Below are positions 8,622 to 17,573 of a stretch of DNA of 40,236 nt, in pieces. The DNA comes from Lentimicrobiaceae bacterium (GTDB lineage: Bacteria; Bacteroidota; Bacteroidia; Bacteroidales; F082), in assembly GCA_018661505.1 (NCBI GenBank), contig JABJIE010000044.1:1-40236 (forward strand). The letters are read 5' to 3'. How positions within the stretch are numbered: position 1 is the first letter of the stretch; every line of letters starts with the position of its first letter. The translations under genes and the position numbers were made by a program. A model generated the notes under the pieces. It was given only the letters and a program-made list of their open reading frames with translations. It ran no database searches and had not been told where the DNA came from.

Positions 8622-9830
8622 GTGAATAATAGTATTTTATCCAATAGAATCCTTAGTCTTTCAGAATCCGCAACCCTTGAAATGACAAGGCTAAGCCGCG
8701 AATTAAAGAGTGAAGGTAAAGATGTAATAGCACTCAGTATAGGTGAGCCTGATTTTAATACACCTCAAAATGTAAAAGATGCAGGAAAGCTTGCCATAGA
8801 TAATAATATTACTCACTATCCACCGGTTCCAGGATTTTTGGAATTACGTGAAGCAATTGCAGCCAAACTAAAGAGAGATAATAATTTAGATTATGGTCCT
8901 GAAAATATAGTTGTGTCAACGGGTGCAAAACACTCCCTCATCAATGTTTTTATGTGCATTTTAAATGATGGTGATGAAGTAATAATACCTGCTCCATATT
9001 GGGTGTCATATCCAGAGATGGTAGGACTTGCTGGAGGGAAGTCGGTGGTTATTAATACTGATATTGATAGCGACTTTAAAATTAAACCCGAAGATATAGA
9101 GAAAGCCATCACAACTAATACCAAAGCTTTCCTATTCAATTCACCAAGTAATCCAACAGGATCAGTTTACACTTATGAAGAGCTTTCAGAAATAGCAAAA
9201 GTGCTTGTAAAATATCCTGATATTTTAATAATAGCAGATGAAATTTACGAGTATATCACATTCGACTCAGAACATCATAGCCTTGGTTCTTTTCCTGAGC
9301 TGAAAGATCAGCTTGTGATTGTAAACGGTGTTTCAAAAGGTATGGCAATGACTGGCTGGAGAGTTGGCTATATTGCAGGCCCTAAATTCATAGCTTCTGC
9401 TTGTGGAAAACTCCAGGGACAATATACCTCAGGTACCGGATCAATATCTCAAATGGCAGCATTGGAGGCAGTTAAAACAGATCCAAATAAATCAAAAGAG
9501 GTAAGTGATATGGTAAAAGCATTTCGTGAACGTCGTGATTTGCTGATTAGTCTTGTGAAAGAAATACCTGGAATTAAGTCCAATGTGCCCAACGGAGCTT
9601 TTTATTTATTTCCTGATGTTAGCTATTATTACGGTAAATCAAATGGAGATACCACCATCAATGGCAGCACAGAATTGTGTATGTATCTGTTAAATGAGGT
9701 TTATGTAGCTCTTGTACCCGGAGAAGCTTTTGGGAGCCCCGAGTGCATAAGAATATCCTATGCTGCATCAAAGGAAGTAATAAAAGAGGCTGTTGAAAGG
9801 ATTAAATTAGCCCTATCAAGGTTAAGTTAA
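8622..9830 (+). CDS. class I PLP aminotransferase (aspartate aminotransferase type)
   Basis: A 402-residue fold-type I PLP aminotransferase of the prokaryotic aspartate aminotransferase subgroup (AspB/AAT-Ib). Motifs seen: IGEPDFNTP near residue 43, the substrate loop ITHYPPVPG, NSPSNPTGSVY, DEIYEYITF, and the PLP-lysine motif VNGVSKGMAMTGWRVGYIAG, then RISYAAS with the carboxylate-binding Arg. Likely reaction: aspartate and 2-oxoglutarate to oxaloacetate and glutamate; some members also accept other amino acids. The start is GTG, supported by the family N-terminus (LSNRILSLSESATLEM) and the promoter 20 bases upstream. It is monocistronic and converges with the TonB receptor gene (31-bp gap). 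Confidence 0.9.
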   Translation: MNNSILSNRILSLSESATLEMTRLSRELKSEGKDVIALSIGEPDFNTPQNVKDAGKLAIDNNITHYPPVPGFLELREAIAAKLKRDNNLDYGPENIVVSTGAKHSLINVFMCILNDGDEVIIPAPYWVSYPEMVGLAGGKSVVINTDIDSDFKIKPEDIEKAITTNTKAFLFNSPSNPTGSVYTYEELSEIAKVLVKYPDILIIADEIYEYITFDSEHHSLGSFPELKDQLVIVNGVSKGMAMTGWRVGYIAGPKFIASACGKLQGQYTSGTGSISQMAALEAVKTDPNKSKEVSDMVKAFRERRDLLISLVKEIPGIKSNVPNGAFYLFPDVSYYYGKSNGDTTINGSTELCMYLLNEVYVALVPGEAFGSPECIRISYAASKEVIKEAVERIKLALSRLS

Positions 9831-9861
9831 GTAGCCTCCTTTAGCTTGTGTTTTATTAACC

Positions 9862-12270
9862 TTAGAATTTAAGATTTATTCCAATCATAAAGTTGAACTC
9901 TGACTGCGGGAAATATCCGTTTATATTATAATCAGAACCTTCTAGGTAGTACCTGTATACCCATGCATTAGTTTCATACTTCTCATTAAATATATTATTA
10001 AACTGAACTAGAAAATCAATTTGCTTAATGAAATTGGTCTCAATGGAATAATATAAATTAATGTTATTTGTAAGATATGGATCTAGGCTTCTATCATTGT
10101 TGGAAGTATTGTCTATGTATTGTTTACCAACATATTTTGTAACCAAACTCACCTTAAGTTTATCAATGGGTTCAAAGGAAATATTGCTAGCGGCCACAAT
10201 ATCTGGTGAGAATGAAATGTCTGTGGACCCAATATTTTCAACCACCTGGCCTCCATTTGTCCAGTCATCAACATAAGCCACAAAATCATTAATCTTATTA
10301 TTGCTATAGGTGGCATTCATATTCCAACTTAAACGCTTGGTAATATTTAAGCCTGCAATTAGTTCAATGCCAGCACGATAACTTTTAGGCACATTGGTCA
10401 TAATTGCGGCGCCAACATTGTTTATTTTACCAGTATTTACAAATTGATTTTTATAATCCATGTAGAATAAGTTACCTTCAACGTTTACAGTTTTATTTCT
10501 TAGCTTATATCCGAATTCAACATCAAGTAGTCTTTCTGAACTGATAACTTGTGTTTCATCAGCGTCTCTGTATATGGACCTACTAGGCTCTCTATTTGCA
10601 ATACCTGCGGAAAGGTATAAATTCTGATTTTCTCCCAGTTTGTAGAATATACCAGCCTTAGGATTGAAGAAGCTATATTCATGGTTTTGAGTAAGGTTTC
10701 TGAGGTCGTCATGTGTGCCATCTATCTTGTAATCAATGGTGCGATATTGCAAATCGCCATAAAGAGATAGTCTGTCGGATATATTATAATTTGCCTTTGC
10801 AAATATATTAATGTCGGTTTTTTTGCCCGTATTGAAATACCAATTATGGTTTAGCCAATCCAGTGGTATAACCTGAGCCCAAATTATCTTGCCATAATGG
10901 TCTCCATCATACTGATTCCAACCACCTCCAAAGTTCAGTGTTAAATTTTCTGCCGTATAATTCATTGTTAAATTAATACCGTAGAACTTATTGTCTAACC
11001 ACTTCTGACTTATTAGATTAGTCATGTTTACATTATGATTTCCAATCATGGTATCTTTTATGCCATAATCTGAGTAATCCTCTCCATTTTTATAACTTTC
11101 GTAATATCCCTTACCTGTGGTTAAAAATCCCGATGTGGTTACACTAATTTTATCACTAAATTTATGAGCATAATGCAGCTGGTAATAGTTTTGTGTATAG
11201 TTATCAGTTTGGTTATCATAGTATCCCAAAAAGTTGCCATCTGCATCATACATTTCACCAGCTGGATTAAACTTACGGTTTGTTCTAAGACTATCCTTTG
11301 GAATACCATACCATGCCTGGTATGTTTTCTCATCTCCCAATAGGATAACCGCTTTGAATATATTATTTGTACCAACATATGAGCCTGATAGATATGCTGA
11401 TTTTAAATCGGATGATGCTCTATCAATATAACCGTCGGACGTTACTGAACTCAATCTTCCACTAAAATTCCATTTATCAGCGAGTAATCCTGAACCAAAC
11501 ATAATGGTATTCTTGAATGTGTTGAAAGACCCTGCTGCACTGCTTAATTCAGCAAAAGGACTAATGCTATTTTCACCCGTGTTGATGTTAATGCTGGCTC
11601 CAAATGATGCCGCCCCATTTGTGGAAGTTCCAACACCTCTTTGTATTTGAACGTCACTTATTGATGATGCAAGATCAAGTAGGTCGACGAAATAAACACT
11701 ATGGGATTCACCATCATTAACAGGAACTCCATTTAGGGTAACGTTTATTCCGGTTAAATCTGTACCACGAATTCTCATTCCTGTGTAACCAACACCAGCT
11801 CCTGCATCAGAAGATACCACCACCGATGGCGTGGAGTTGAATATATATGGTAAGTCTTTGCCAGTATTATTTTTCTCTATCTGTGCCTGGTCTAGAATGG
11901 TATATGTGGTGGGTGATTCATCGCTTGCTCTTATGGCAGATATGATCACCTCATCACCAAAGATTACATCCTCACTTAATGAAAAGTTAATGGTCTTGTT
12001 TTTGTTAATGTAAATATCCTTGGAAATTGGTTTAAAGCCCACATAAGAAACTGTAAGCAAATAACTTCCAGTGGTTAATTCGCCAAAAGTAAAATTACCT
12101 TCTTCATCGGTAACGGTTGAATAGTTGGAATTTTTAACAACAACATGAGCACCAGGTAGTGGGTCGTTATTTTTTTGATTAGTTACCCTTCCATTAATGG
12201 TATACTGTTGTGCAATTGTTGACCATGGTATTAGTATCAGTAACACAAATAATAAATAAATCTTTCTCAT
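9862..12270 (-). CDS. TonB-dependent outer-membrane receptor, probably for thiamine compounds
   Basis: An 802-residue receptor: signal peptide (residues 1-20, cleaved after STIAQ or close by), an N-terminal carboxypeptidase-regulatory-like beta-sandwich (about 22-105, VTNQKNNDPLPGAHVVVKNS), a plug domain (about 115-230, RGTDLTGINVTLNGVPVND, VQIQRGVGTSTNGAASFGASIN), then a 22-strand-type barrel ending in FNFMIGINLKF with a terminal Phe. No SusD partner is adjacent, so it is not a SusC-type glycan system. A TPP riboswitch directly upstream marks it as a thiamine-pathway gene, so uptake of thiamine or a precursor is the likely role. Riboswitch-controlled TonB receptors of this kind are known in the phylum. 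Uptake would need TonB-ExbBD and an inner-membrane permease, neither of which is in the window. Confidence 0.9.
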   Translation of the reverse strand: MRKIYLLFVLLILIPWSTIAQQYTINGRVTNQKNNDPLPGAHVVVKNSNYSTVTDEEGNFTFGELTTGSYLLTVSYVGFKPISKDIYINKNKTINFSLSEDVIFGDEVIISAIRASDESPTTYTILDQAQIEKNNTGKDLPYIFNSTPSVVVSSDAGAGVGYTGMRIRGTDLTGINVTLNGVPVNDGESHSVYFVDLLDLASSISDVQIQRGVGTSTNGAASFGASININTGENSISPFAELSSAAGSFNTFKNTIMFGSGLLADKWNFSGRLSSVTSDGYIDRASSDLKSAYLSGSYVGTNNIFKAVILLGDEKTYQAWYGIPKDSLRTNRKFNPAGEMYDADGNFLGYYDNQTDNYTQNYYQLHYAHKFSDKISVTTSGFLTTGKGYYESYKNGEDYSDYGIKDTMIGNHNVNMTNLISQKWLDNKFYGINLTMNYTAENLTLNFGGGWNQYDGDHYGKIIWAQVIPLDWLNHNWYFNTGKKTDINIFAKANYNISDRLSLYGDLQYRTIDYKIDGTHDDLRNLTQNHEYSFFNPKAGIFYKLGENQNLYLSAGIANREPSRSIYRDADETQVISSERLLDVEFGYKLRNKTVNVEGNLFYMDYKNQFVNTGKINNVGAAIMTNVPKSYRAGIELIAGLNITKRLSWNMNATYSNNKINDFVAYVDDWTNGGQVVENIGSTDISFSPDIVAASNISFEPIDKLKVSLVTKYVGKQYIDNTSNNDRSLDPYLTNNINLYYSIETNFIKQIDFLVQFNNIFNEKYETNAWVYRYYLEGSDYNINGYFPQSEFNFMIGINLKF

Positions 12271-12278
12271 GATTCTTT

Positions 12279-12301
12279 TGATTTTGGAATATTTAAAATC
12301 A
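12279..12301 (-). promoter_or_regulatory. hairpin next to the receptor start (possible riboswitch expression platform)
   Basis: TGATTTT and AAAATCA form a 7-bp stem around a 9-base loop, ending 8 bases before the ATG at 12270. No T run follows. It lies between the TPP aptamer and the start codon and could hide or expose the translation start, which would make the switch act on translation. This is inference from position only. Confidence 0.4.
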
Positions 12302-12333
12302 ATAGAAGAATAGCCTGGGTGGGATTTGATACT

Positions 12334-12410
12334 CTATTCCTACGCCGGAATTACCCGGATCAGGTTCAGAGGGTATAATCTCAGCCCATGTTTAAGGCAC
12401 CCCTATTGGT
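12334..12410 (-). promoter_or_regulatory. TPP riboswitch (THI element)
   Basis: The minus strand carries the aptamer core in order: GGGGTGCC, GGGCTGAGAT, ACCCTCTGAACCTGATC, CGGGTAATTCCGG and CGTAGGAA. These are the P2, CUGAGA pyrimidine-sensor, ACCUGAU and P4/P5 pyrophosphate-sensor parts of the thiamine pyrophosphate aptamer. The third helix is minimal. It starts about 8 bases after a TAnnTTTG promoter element and ends some 63 bases before the TonB receptor ATG. Binding of TPP should reduce receptor expression. Confidence 0.95.
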
Positions 12411-12417
12411 ATTATGG

Positions 12418-12425
12418 CAAAATTA
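12418..12425 (-). promoter_or_regulatory. -7 element for the riboswitch-receptor transcript
   Basis: TAATTTTG on the minus strand matches TAnnTTTG. Transcription would begin almost exactly at the first base of the TPP aptamer. It lies in the short gap just after the dnaE-type stop codon. Confidence 0.6.
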
Positions 12426-12440
12426 TAAAAATTATTCTAC

Positions 12441-15377
12441 CTATGAGTCTCTTGGGTCATTTTGTAATGAAAGTTTAGCCATTTTTTTAACCTCAATGGA
12501 TGAATATCCAAATTCACTTACTACTTTCCCTAAAATTAAGTATATGCCATATCCTCTAAATGGAGATTTAATAAGTGTATTTGGAAAATGTGTTGTGTCA
12601 AAAAACTCACCTCTAACATCCAAAAATGTTCCAAAGTTCATCATTTCTTTATTTACCGTTCTAACATTCTTTATGGTAACTAGTAATCCAATCATTTTTA
12701 CTTCTTTTCCAATGAGATTATCTAGTTTAGAGGCAGTTATGTCTCCACGGAATTTTGTTCTAAGCATGTCAAAATTGGTTATGCTAACAGGAAATCCTAA
12801 CATTTCAATTTCATCGTAGGCATCTTCAATTGGGTTGGAGATAAGTTCTGGAAGTTTATATTTTTTCCTTTCCGTGTTAAATAAGAAATTTGTCTTTGGT
12901 ATTTTATTATTTGTTTTCTGTATAAGATGTGCTTCCCATAGGAGTTGTGATTTGTGTTTTCCGATAAACCTAAAAGCATTAACCCTAATGAGTATAAGTA
13001 ATTGCTCTATTCCTGGTGATACCCTGTGAATAAAGTCTTCAAGATTTTTGAAGCTTCCATTTTTGCTTCGGGTGTAAACGATACTGTTACTTAGTTTTGA
13101 TTCCAGTTTGGAAACATGAGTAAAACCTATGTGTATATCTCTTCCCCTAATGTTTGTATAAACATCACTATTGTTAACACATGGCAGGTGTATATTACCA
13201 CCTTGCCTTTTGGCTTCATTAAAGTATACCCATGAATGATAGAATCCGCCAAAATTATTAATAACGGCAACTTGGAACTCCAGCGGGTAATGAGATTTAA
13301 GATATAGGCTCTGGAAACTCTCCACAGCATATGATGCAGAGTGCGCCTTTGAGAATGAATAGCCTGCAAAGCTTTCAATTTGCCTCCATACTTCTTTTGT
13401 GATATTTTCCGGATATCCCTTCTCTTTACAATTACTAAAAAACTTGTCCACAATACGTTTAAACTCGCCCTTACCTCTATGCTTTCCACTCATGGCTCGT
13501 CTTAATACATCAGCATCTGCCAGATCAAGGCCTGCAAAATGATGGCAAACCTTTAGAACATCTTCCTGGTATACCATTACACCATAAGTCTCCTCTAGCT
13601 GCTCCTTCATAACGGGATGGATATAATCAAACTTCTCGGGGTTGTGGAAACGATGGATATATTCACGCATCATACCTGATTTTGCAACACCCGGCCGTAT
13701 AATTGAACTTGCAGCAACAAGAGTTAGGTAGTTGTCGCACTTTAACTTTTTCAATAACCCTCTTGTGGCTGGGCTCTCAATGTAGAAGCAACCATTTGTT
13801 TCTGCTTTTCTTAGTTGTGATTTTACCTTTGGATTATTTTTAAATTTATCAACCTGATGAACATCTATATTTACACCCTTGTTTTTTCTAATAATATCAA
13901 CGGCATCATTAATATGACCTATTCCCCTTTGACTTAATATGTCAAGTTTTTCAAATCCTATGGCCTCAGCAACATACATATCCCATTGTGTTGTTGGAAA
14001 CCCTTTAGGTGGCAAATCCAAGGCTGTGTAGTATGTTATTGGTTTTTCGGATATAAGTATTCCTCCCGCATGAATACTTCGCTGGTTGGGAAAGTCAACC
14101 ATCATAGTTGCTATTTGATGTATGTGTTTATTTATATGATTTTTATTTATTTCCCTGGTAGGGTTTGCTGTAATATCATCTATCTCTGTTTTAGGTAAAC
14201 CATGTACCTTCCCCAATTCCCTATATATCGACTTGCCCTTGAATGTCACAGAGGTCCCCAAGAAAGCAGTGTGCTTTCTCCCATAACGCTTGAAGATGTA
14301 ATCTTGAACTTCCTCTCTATCCTTCCATGAATAATCAATGTCGAAGTCGGGAGGGGAGGTGCGCTTTGGATTTAAGAACCGCTCAAAATATAGATTAAGT
14401 TCAATGGGGTCAACATCGGTTATCTTCAAACAATAAGCCACAACACTATTTGCGCCACTACCCCTTCCAACATGATAAAACCCCCTTGATAGTGAGTAGC
14501 GTATGATATCCCATGTTATCAGAAAATATGATGAAAACCCAAGCATGTCAATAATGTCAAGCTCATTTTGTATCCTTTTCTCAGCATACTTATCATTGCC
14601 ATAGCGGTATCTCATACCGTCATAGGTTAGTTTTTTAAGTAGTATCTTATCATCATATTTACTTTCCGTAAATATTTGCTTGTTTTTATTACTACCATAA
14701 TCAAAATCAATGTTACAGTTATCAATTATCCTTTTTGTGTTCTCTATTATACTTGGATATTGATCAAATATTCCTAATAAAATATTTTCGGGTAATAAAA
14801 GCTCGTTTTTATCGGCATGCATTGATGGTTTAATATGACTTAATAGAATATTATGGTCTATTGCCCTAAGATTCTTATGAAGGTACCATGTTCTATTATC
14901 TCTGAAAGTAACCGGTTGCTGGATTACCATTTTTGATATTTTTTCCTGCTTTAAGGAAATAAGCTTATGCACTTGTGATGGCCTAACTCCAATAAATTCA
15001 TGGTCTTTAAGACTATAGTTTATCGCCTTTGGAAACGGATATATAACATAGACATTACTAAACGAGGGAGCTTTCTTGTTAATTTTTTTCTGCCCAAGGT
15101 TTATTGCACTCATATGATCATTTATTTCCTTAAAACCTTCTTTGTTCATGGCTATACCTATAAACATGAGCTCATCTCCATCTCTGAACTCCATTCCACC
15201 AATTGGTTTTATGTTATTTTCCTTGCATACATTAACATAGTCTATCATTCCTGATGAATTATTTATGTCCGTGAGAGCCATGGATCTAATACCCATTCTT
15301 GAGGCTTCCTGTGCAAGGGATTCCAAAGAATAGGTTCCATACCTAAGACTGTAATATGAATGACTATTAAGGTACAA
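12441..15377 (-). CDS. short DnaE-type DNA polymerase III alpha subunit (accessory, damage cassette)
   Basis: A 978-residue C-family polymerase, shorter than a replicative DnaE (about 1160). The N-terminal PHP domain (1-75) is degenerate: NSH at 4-6 and TDI at 36-38 stand where HxH and TDH metal ligands are expected. The polymerase core is intact: GRGSGANSVVAYCL (304-317), catalytic PDFDID (343-348), HAGG (436-439), third aspartate in EKLDILS (D479), and the QEDVLKV and FAGYSFSKAHSASYA helix-hairpin region. A C-terminal OB fold (about 870-965) ends the protein, and the replicative tau-binding tail appears missing. The start is TTG at 15377, with an in-frame TAA three codons upstream. It follows dinB by 48 bp. 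By analogy with ImuC/DnaE2 it probably acts in translesion synthesis; it is not necessarily the genome replicase. It could instead be a specialised repair polymerase. Confidence 0.85.
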   Translation of the reverse strand: MYLNSHSYYSLRYGTYSLESLAQEASRMGIRSMALTDINNSSGMIDYVNVCKENNIKPIGGMEFRDGDELMFIGIAMNKEGFKEINDHMSAINLGQKKINKKAPSFSNVYVIYPFPKAINYSLKDHEFIGVRPSQVHKLISLKQEKISKMVIQQPVTFRDNRTWYLHKNLRAIDHNILLSHIKPSMHADKNELLLPENILLGIFDQYPSIIENTKRIIDNCNIDFDYGSNKNKQIFTESKYDDKILLKKLTYDGMRYRYGNDKYAEKRIQNELDIIDMLGFSSYFLITWDIIRYSLSRGFYHVGRGSGANSVVAYCLKITDVDPIELNLYFERFLNPKRTSPPDFDIDYSWKDREEVQDYIFKRYGRKHTAFLGTSVTFKGKSIYRELGKVHGLPKTEIDDITANPTREINKNHINKHIHQIATMMVDFPNQRSIHAGGILISEKPITYYTALDLPPKGFPTTQWDMYVAEAIGFEKLDILSQRGIGHINDAVDIIRKNKGVNIDVHQVDKFKNNPKVKSQLRKAETNGCFYIESPATRGLLKKLKCDNYLTLVAASSIIRPGVAKSGMMREYIHRFHNPEKFDYIHPVMKEQLEETYGVMVYQEDVLKVCHHFAGLDLADADVLRRAMSGKHRGKGEFKRIVDKFFSNCKEKGYPENITKEVWRQIESFAGYSFSKAHSASYAVESFQSLYLKSHYPLEFQVAVINNFGGFYHSWVYFNEAKRQGGNIHLPCVNNSDVYTNIRGRDIHIGFTHVSKLESKLSNSIVYTRSKNGSFKNLEDFIHRVSPGIEQLLILIRVNAFRFIGKHKSQLLWEAHLIQKTNNKIPKTNFLFNTERKKYKLPELISNPIEDAYDEIEMLGFPVSITNFDMLRTKFRGDITASKLDNLIGKEVKMIGLLVTIKNVRTVNKEMMNFGTFLDVRGEFFDTTHFPNTLIKSPFRGYGIYLILGKVVSEFGYSSIEVKKMAKLSLQNDPRDS

Positions 15378-15425
15378 TGTGATTTACGTTGTTGTGTGTA
15401 TTAAATGATTATAATCAGAATAACT

Positions 15426-16595
15426 CTATATGTTTTTACCCTTGTTATTTACATCTATTCCAATGGCTCTTTGTACTGCCTTATTGCCATATCGTAATCT
15501 CATATTGTCCATTGCCTGGTAGAGATCAATCATTTCTGGTTTATCCTCAAAAATGTCCAGTTGCTGACTTCCTCCAACAAGGCTACTGAATCTTACACCT
15601 ATGAGTCTTATTAGCATCCTTCGTGTATATAACCTATTGAATAATTCTGTTGCTGTTTGTATCAAAATATGATCAAACGATGTGTATGTAAGGTGCTTTT
15701 GTAGTGTATGTGTATCGAAATTTGAATAGCGTATTTTTACGGTAACACATCCTGTTAATTTTTGTTTTTTTCGTAGTTCAAAGGCTATTTTCTCAACCAT
15801 AGATGTTAGTAGGTTGTTTAGGTAAATGATATTAGTGGTATCCTTATCAAATGTTCTTTCGGTGCTTATGGATTTTCTTTCCGAATATTGTACAACAGGA
15901 GTATCATCTATACCATTTGCTTTCTTCCATGCAATTATTCCATTTTTACCCATTACCTGAGATATCATCTCTGGAGGTATCATGCTAAGAGTACGAATAG
16001 TAGATACCCCCATGGACCTTAATAATCTATAGCTTTGCTTACCTATCATTGGTATTTTTCTTATGGAAAGAGGGGATAGGAAAGGTTTTATGTCCTGTTG
16101 AGGTATGTGAAGTTCTCCATTTGGTTTTCCTTCTCCAGTGGCAATCTTTGATACTGTTTTATTGGTAGAAAGCCCAAAGGAAATAGGTAACCCTGTATCT
16201 TTTATTATTCTTTCCCTAAGTTGTTTACTCCACCTAAAACTTCCAAAGAATCGATCCATACCAGTAATATCAATGTAATGCTCATCTATTGATGCCTTTT
16301 CGTAAATGGGAGCATGTTCCGATATTATGTCTGTAACTAACCTCGACTGTTTACTATATTCCTCCATATCACCACGTATGAATATTGCATCGCTACAAAG
16401 TTGCTTAGCTGTGCGTATGGGCATTGCAGAGTGTACTCCAAAACGCCTTGCTTCATAACTGCAACTTGATACAATACCTCTGTCTGAGGTTCCTCCTATT
16501 ATGATTGGCTTGCCAATAAGAGAGGAATTAAGCAAGCGCTCCACCGATACAAAAAAGGTGTCGAGGTCTAAATGTATAATGGTTCGGGGATTCAA
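15426..16595 (-). CDS. dinB: Y-family DNA polymerase IV (DinB)
   Basis: A 389-residue Y-family lesion-bypass polymerase. Catalytic acids are D10 (HLDLDTFF) and D104-E105 (SIDEHYID; the usual small residue after the Glu is His here). F15 is the expected steric-gate residue against ribonucleotides. The helix-hairpin-helix RKIPMIGKQSYRLLRSMG, the little finger, and a QLDIF clamp-binding motif (345-349) follow. The tail LYQAMDNMRLRYGNKAVQRA recalls the C-terminal extension of UmuC-like proteins. The only usable start is TTG at 16595; an in-frame TAA is two codons upstream. It is first in a leftward pair with the DnaE-type polymerase and diverges from the S24 repressor, which probably controls it. 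Polymerase activity looks intact. Confidence 0.93.
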   Translation of the reverse strand: MNPRTIIHLDLDTFFVSVERLLNSSLIGKPIIIGGTSDRGIVSSCSYEARRFGVHSAMPIRTAKQLCSDAIFIRGDMEEYSKQSRLVTDIISEHAPIYEKASIDEHYIDITGMDRFFGSFRWSKQLRERIIKDTGLPISFGLSTNKTVSKIATGEGKPNGELHIPQQDIKPFLSPLSIRKIPMIGKQSYRLLRSMGVSTIRTLSMIPPEMISQVMGKNGIIAWKKANGIDDTPVVQYSERKSISTERTFDKDTTNIIYLNNLLTSMVEKIAFELRKKQKLTGCVTVKIRYSNFDTHTLQKHLTYTSFDHILIQTATELFNRLYTRRMLIRLIGVRFSSLVGGSQQLDIFEDKPEMIDLYQAMDNMRLRYGNKAVQRAIGIDVNNKGKNI

Positions 16596-16619
16596 ATTTT
16601 ATTTTTTTTGACGAAATAC

Positions 16620-16649
16620 TTGACAATTAAAATATTTGTAGTACATTTG
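16620..16649 (+). promoter_or_regulatory. promoter of the S24 repressor operon
   Basis: TTG (16620-16622, in cTTGACA) and TACATTTG (16642-16649) are 19 bases apart, a good match to the Bacteroidota promoter. Transcription would begin near 16656, some 90 bases before the repressor ATG. Confidence 0.65.
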
Positions 16650-16678
16650 ATTATTAAATAAGCAATATTACGACTACA
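16637..16678. promoter_or_regulatory. candidate operator pair in the dinB/S24 divergent region
   Basis: TGTAGTACA (16637-16645) is a perfect 9-base palindrome that overlaps the -7 element of the repressor promoter. A diverged inverted copy, ACGACTACA (16670-16678, reverse complement TGTAGTCGT), lies 24 bases further. The longer shared arms TTGTAGT and ACTACAA are at 16636-16642 and 16673-16679. The position fits binding by the adjacent XRE/S24 repressor to shut both divergent operons. Binding is inferred. Confidence 0.45.
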
Positions 16679-16748
16679 ATATAATCATAAAGGTATTGCA
16701 GTTTAATTTTTTTGATAAAAAAGTAATTGGAATTAAAATAATCGTCAT

Positions 16749-17549
16749 ATGTATTTTAAGAGCAACATAAAATTATTACGCAAGCGTAAAAACCGAACAC
16801 AAGATGATGTGGCAAACGCACTTGAAATTAAGCGTTCAACCCTAAGTGGTTATGAAAATGGTGTTGGTAACCCAAGTATAACTGCTTTAACAGAATTTTC
16901 AGAATATTTTGGAGTTGCAATAGACACACTAATAAAAGTCGATCTTGAGTCACTTTCAGAGAGTCAGTTATCCCAACTTGAAAAGGGTTATGACATATAT
17001 ATAAAAGGGAGTAGCCTTAGAGTTCTAGCCACAACTGTTGATTCGGACAATGAAGAGAATATAGAATTGGTAAATGAAAAGGCACGCGCTGGATATGCGG
17101 CTGGATATGCAGATCCGGAGTACATAAGGATTCTTCCAACATTTAAGCTTCCGTTTCTGTCAAAGCAAAAAAAGTATCGGAGCTTTCAGATAAGTGGCGA
17201 CTCAATGCTCCCAATACCAGACGGATCATATGTTACCGGAGAGTTTGTTCAGGATTGGAATAATATTAGAAATCATCATGCATATATAATTCTGACCAAA
17301 GACGATGGAATGGTATTCAAGGTTATTGAAAATATTATTTCAGATTCTGGTAAAATTAAACTACACTCCTTAAACCCATTGTTTTTACCCTATGAGATAA
17401 AAATATCAGAGGTCACAGAGGTTTGGAAGTTTGTAAATTATATAAGTTCCGAGGTTCCCGAACCAAATAAGGAAAAGGATGAACTTACACGTGAAGTAAA
17501 AGAGTTGAAAAAACAAGTTCAGGCCATACAAATGAAACTGAATTTATAA
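16749..17549 (+). CDS. XRE-S24 LexA/CI-like self-cleaving repressor
   Basis: A 266-residue two-domain regulator. An N-terminal XRE helix-turn-helix (about residues 6-60, RTQDDVANALEIKRSTLSGYE) is joined by a linker to a C-terminal S24 peptidase fold. The Ala-Gly scissile site candidate is A114-G115 in KARAGYAAGY, the nucleophile is S152 in GDSM, and the general base is K191 in MVFKVIE. The spacings (37 and 39 residues) are close to those of LexA (34 and 37). The tail (about 235-264) is a short coiled coil, KDELTREVKELKKQVQAIQ. It most likely represses the damage cassette and is inactivated by RecA-stimulated self-cleavage. It is divergent from dinB and followed 24 bases later by the exonuclease-GIY-YIG gene. 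It may serve as LexA in this organism or as a dedicated repressor; the sequence does not say which. Confidence 0.9.
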   Translation: MYFKSNIKLLRKRKNRTQDDVANALEIKRSTLSGYENGVGNPSITALTEFSEYFGVAIDTLIKVDLESLSESQLSQLEKGYDIYIKGSSLRVLATTVDSDNEENIELVNEKARAGYAAGYADPEYIRILPTFKLPFLSKQKKYRSFQISGDSMLPIPDGSYVTGEFVQDWNNIRNHHAYIILTKDDGMVFKVIENIISDSGKIKLHSLNPLFLPYEIKISEVTEVWKFVNYISSEVPEPNKEKDELTREVKELKKQVQAIQMKLNL

Positions 17550-17573
17550 TATTAATAATTACCCAATATTAGA

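Noticed and set aside
12388-12819. 143-codon rightward ORF opposite the dnaE-type C-terminus and TPP riboswitch
   Set aside because: It is antisense to the OB-fold coding region and starts inside the riboswitch.
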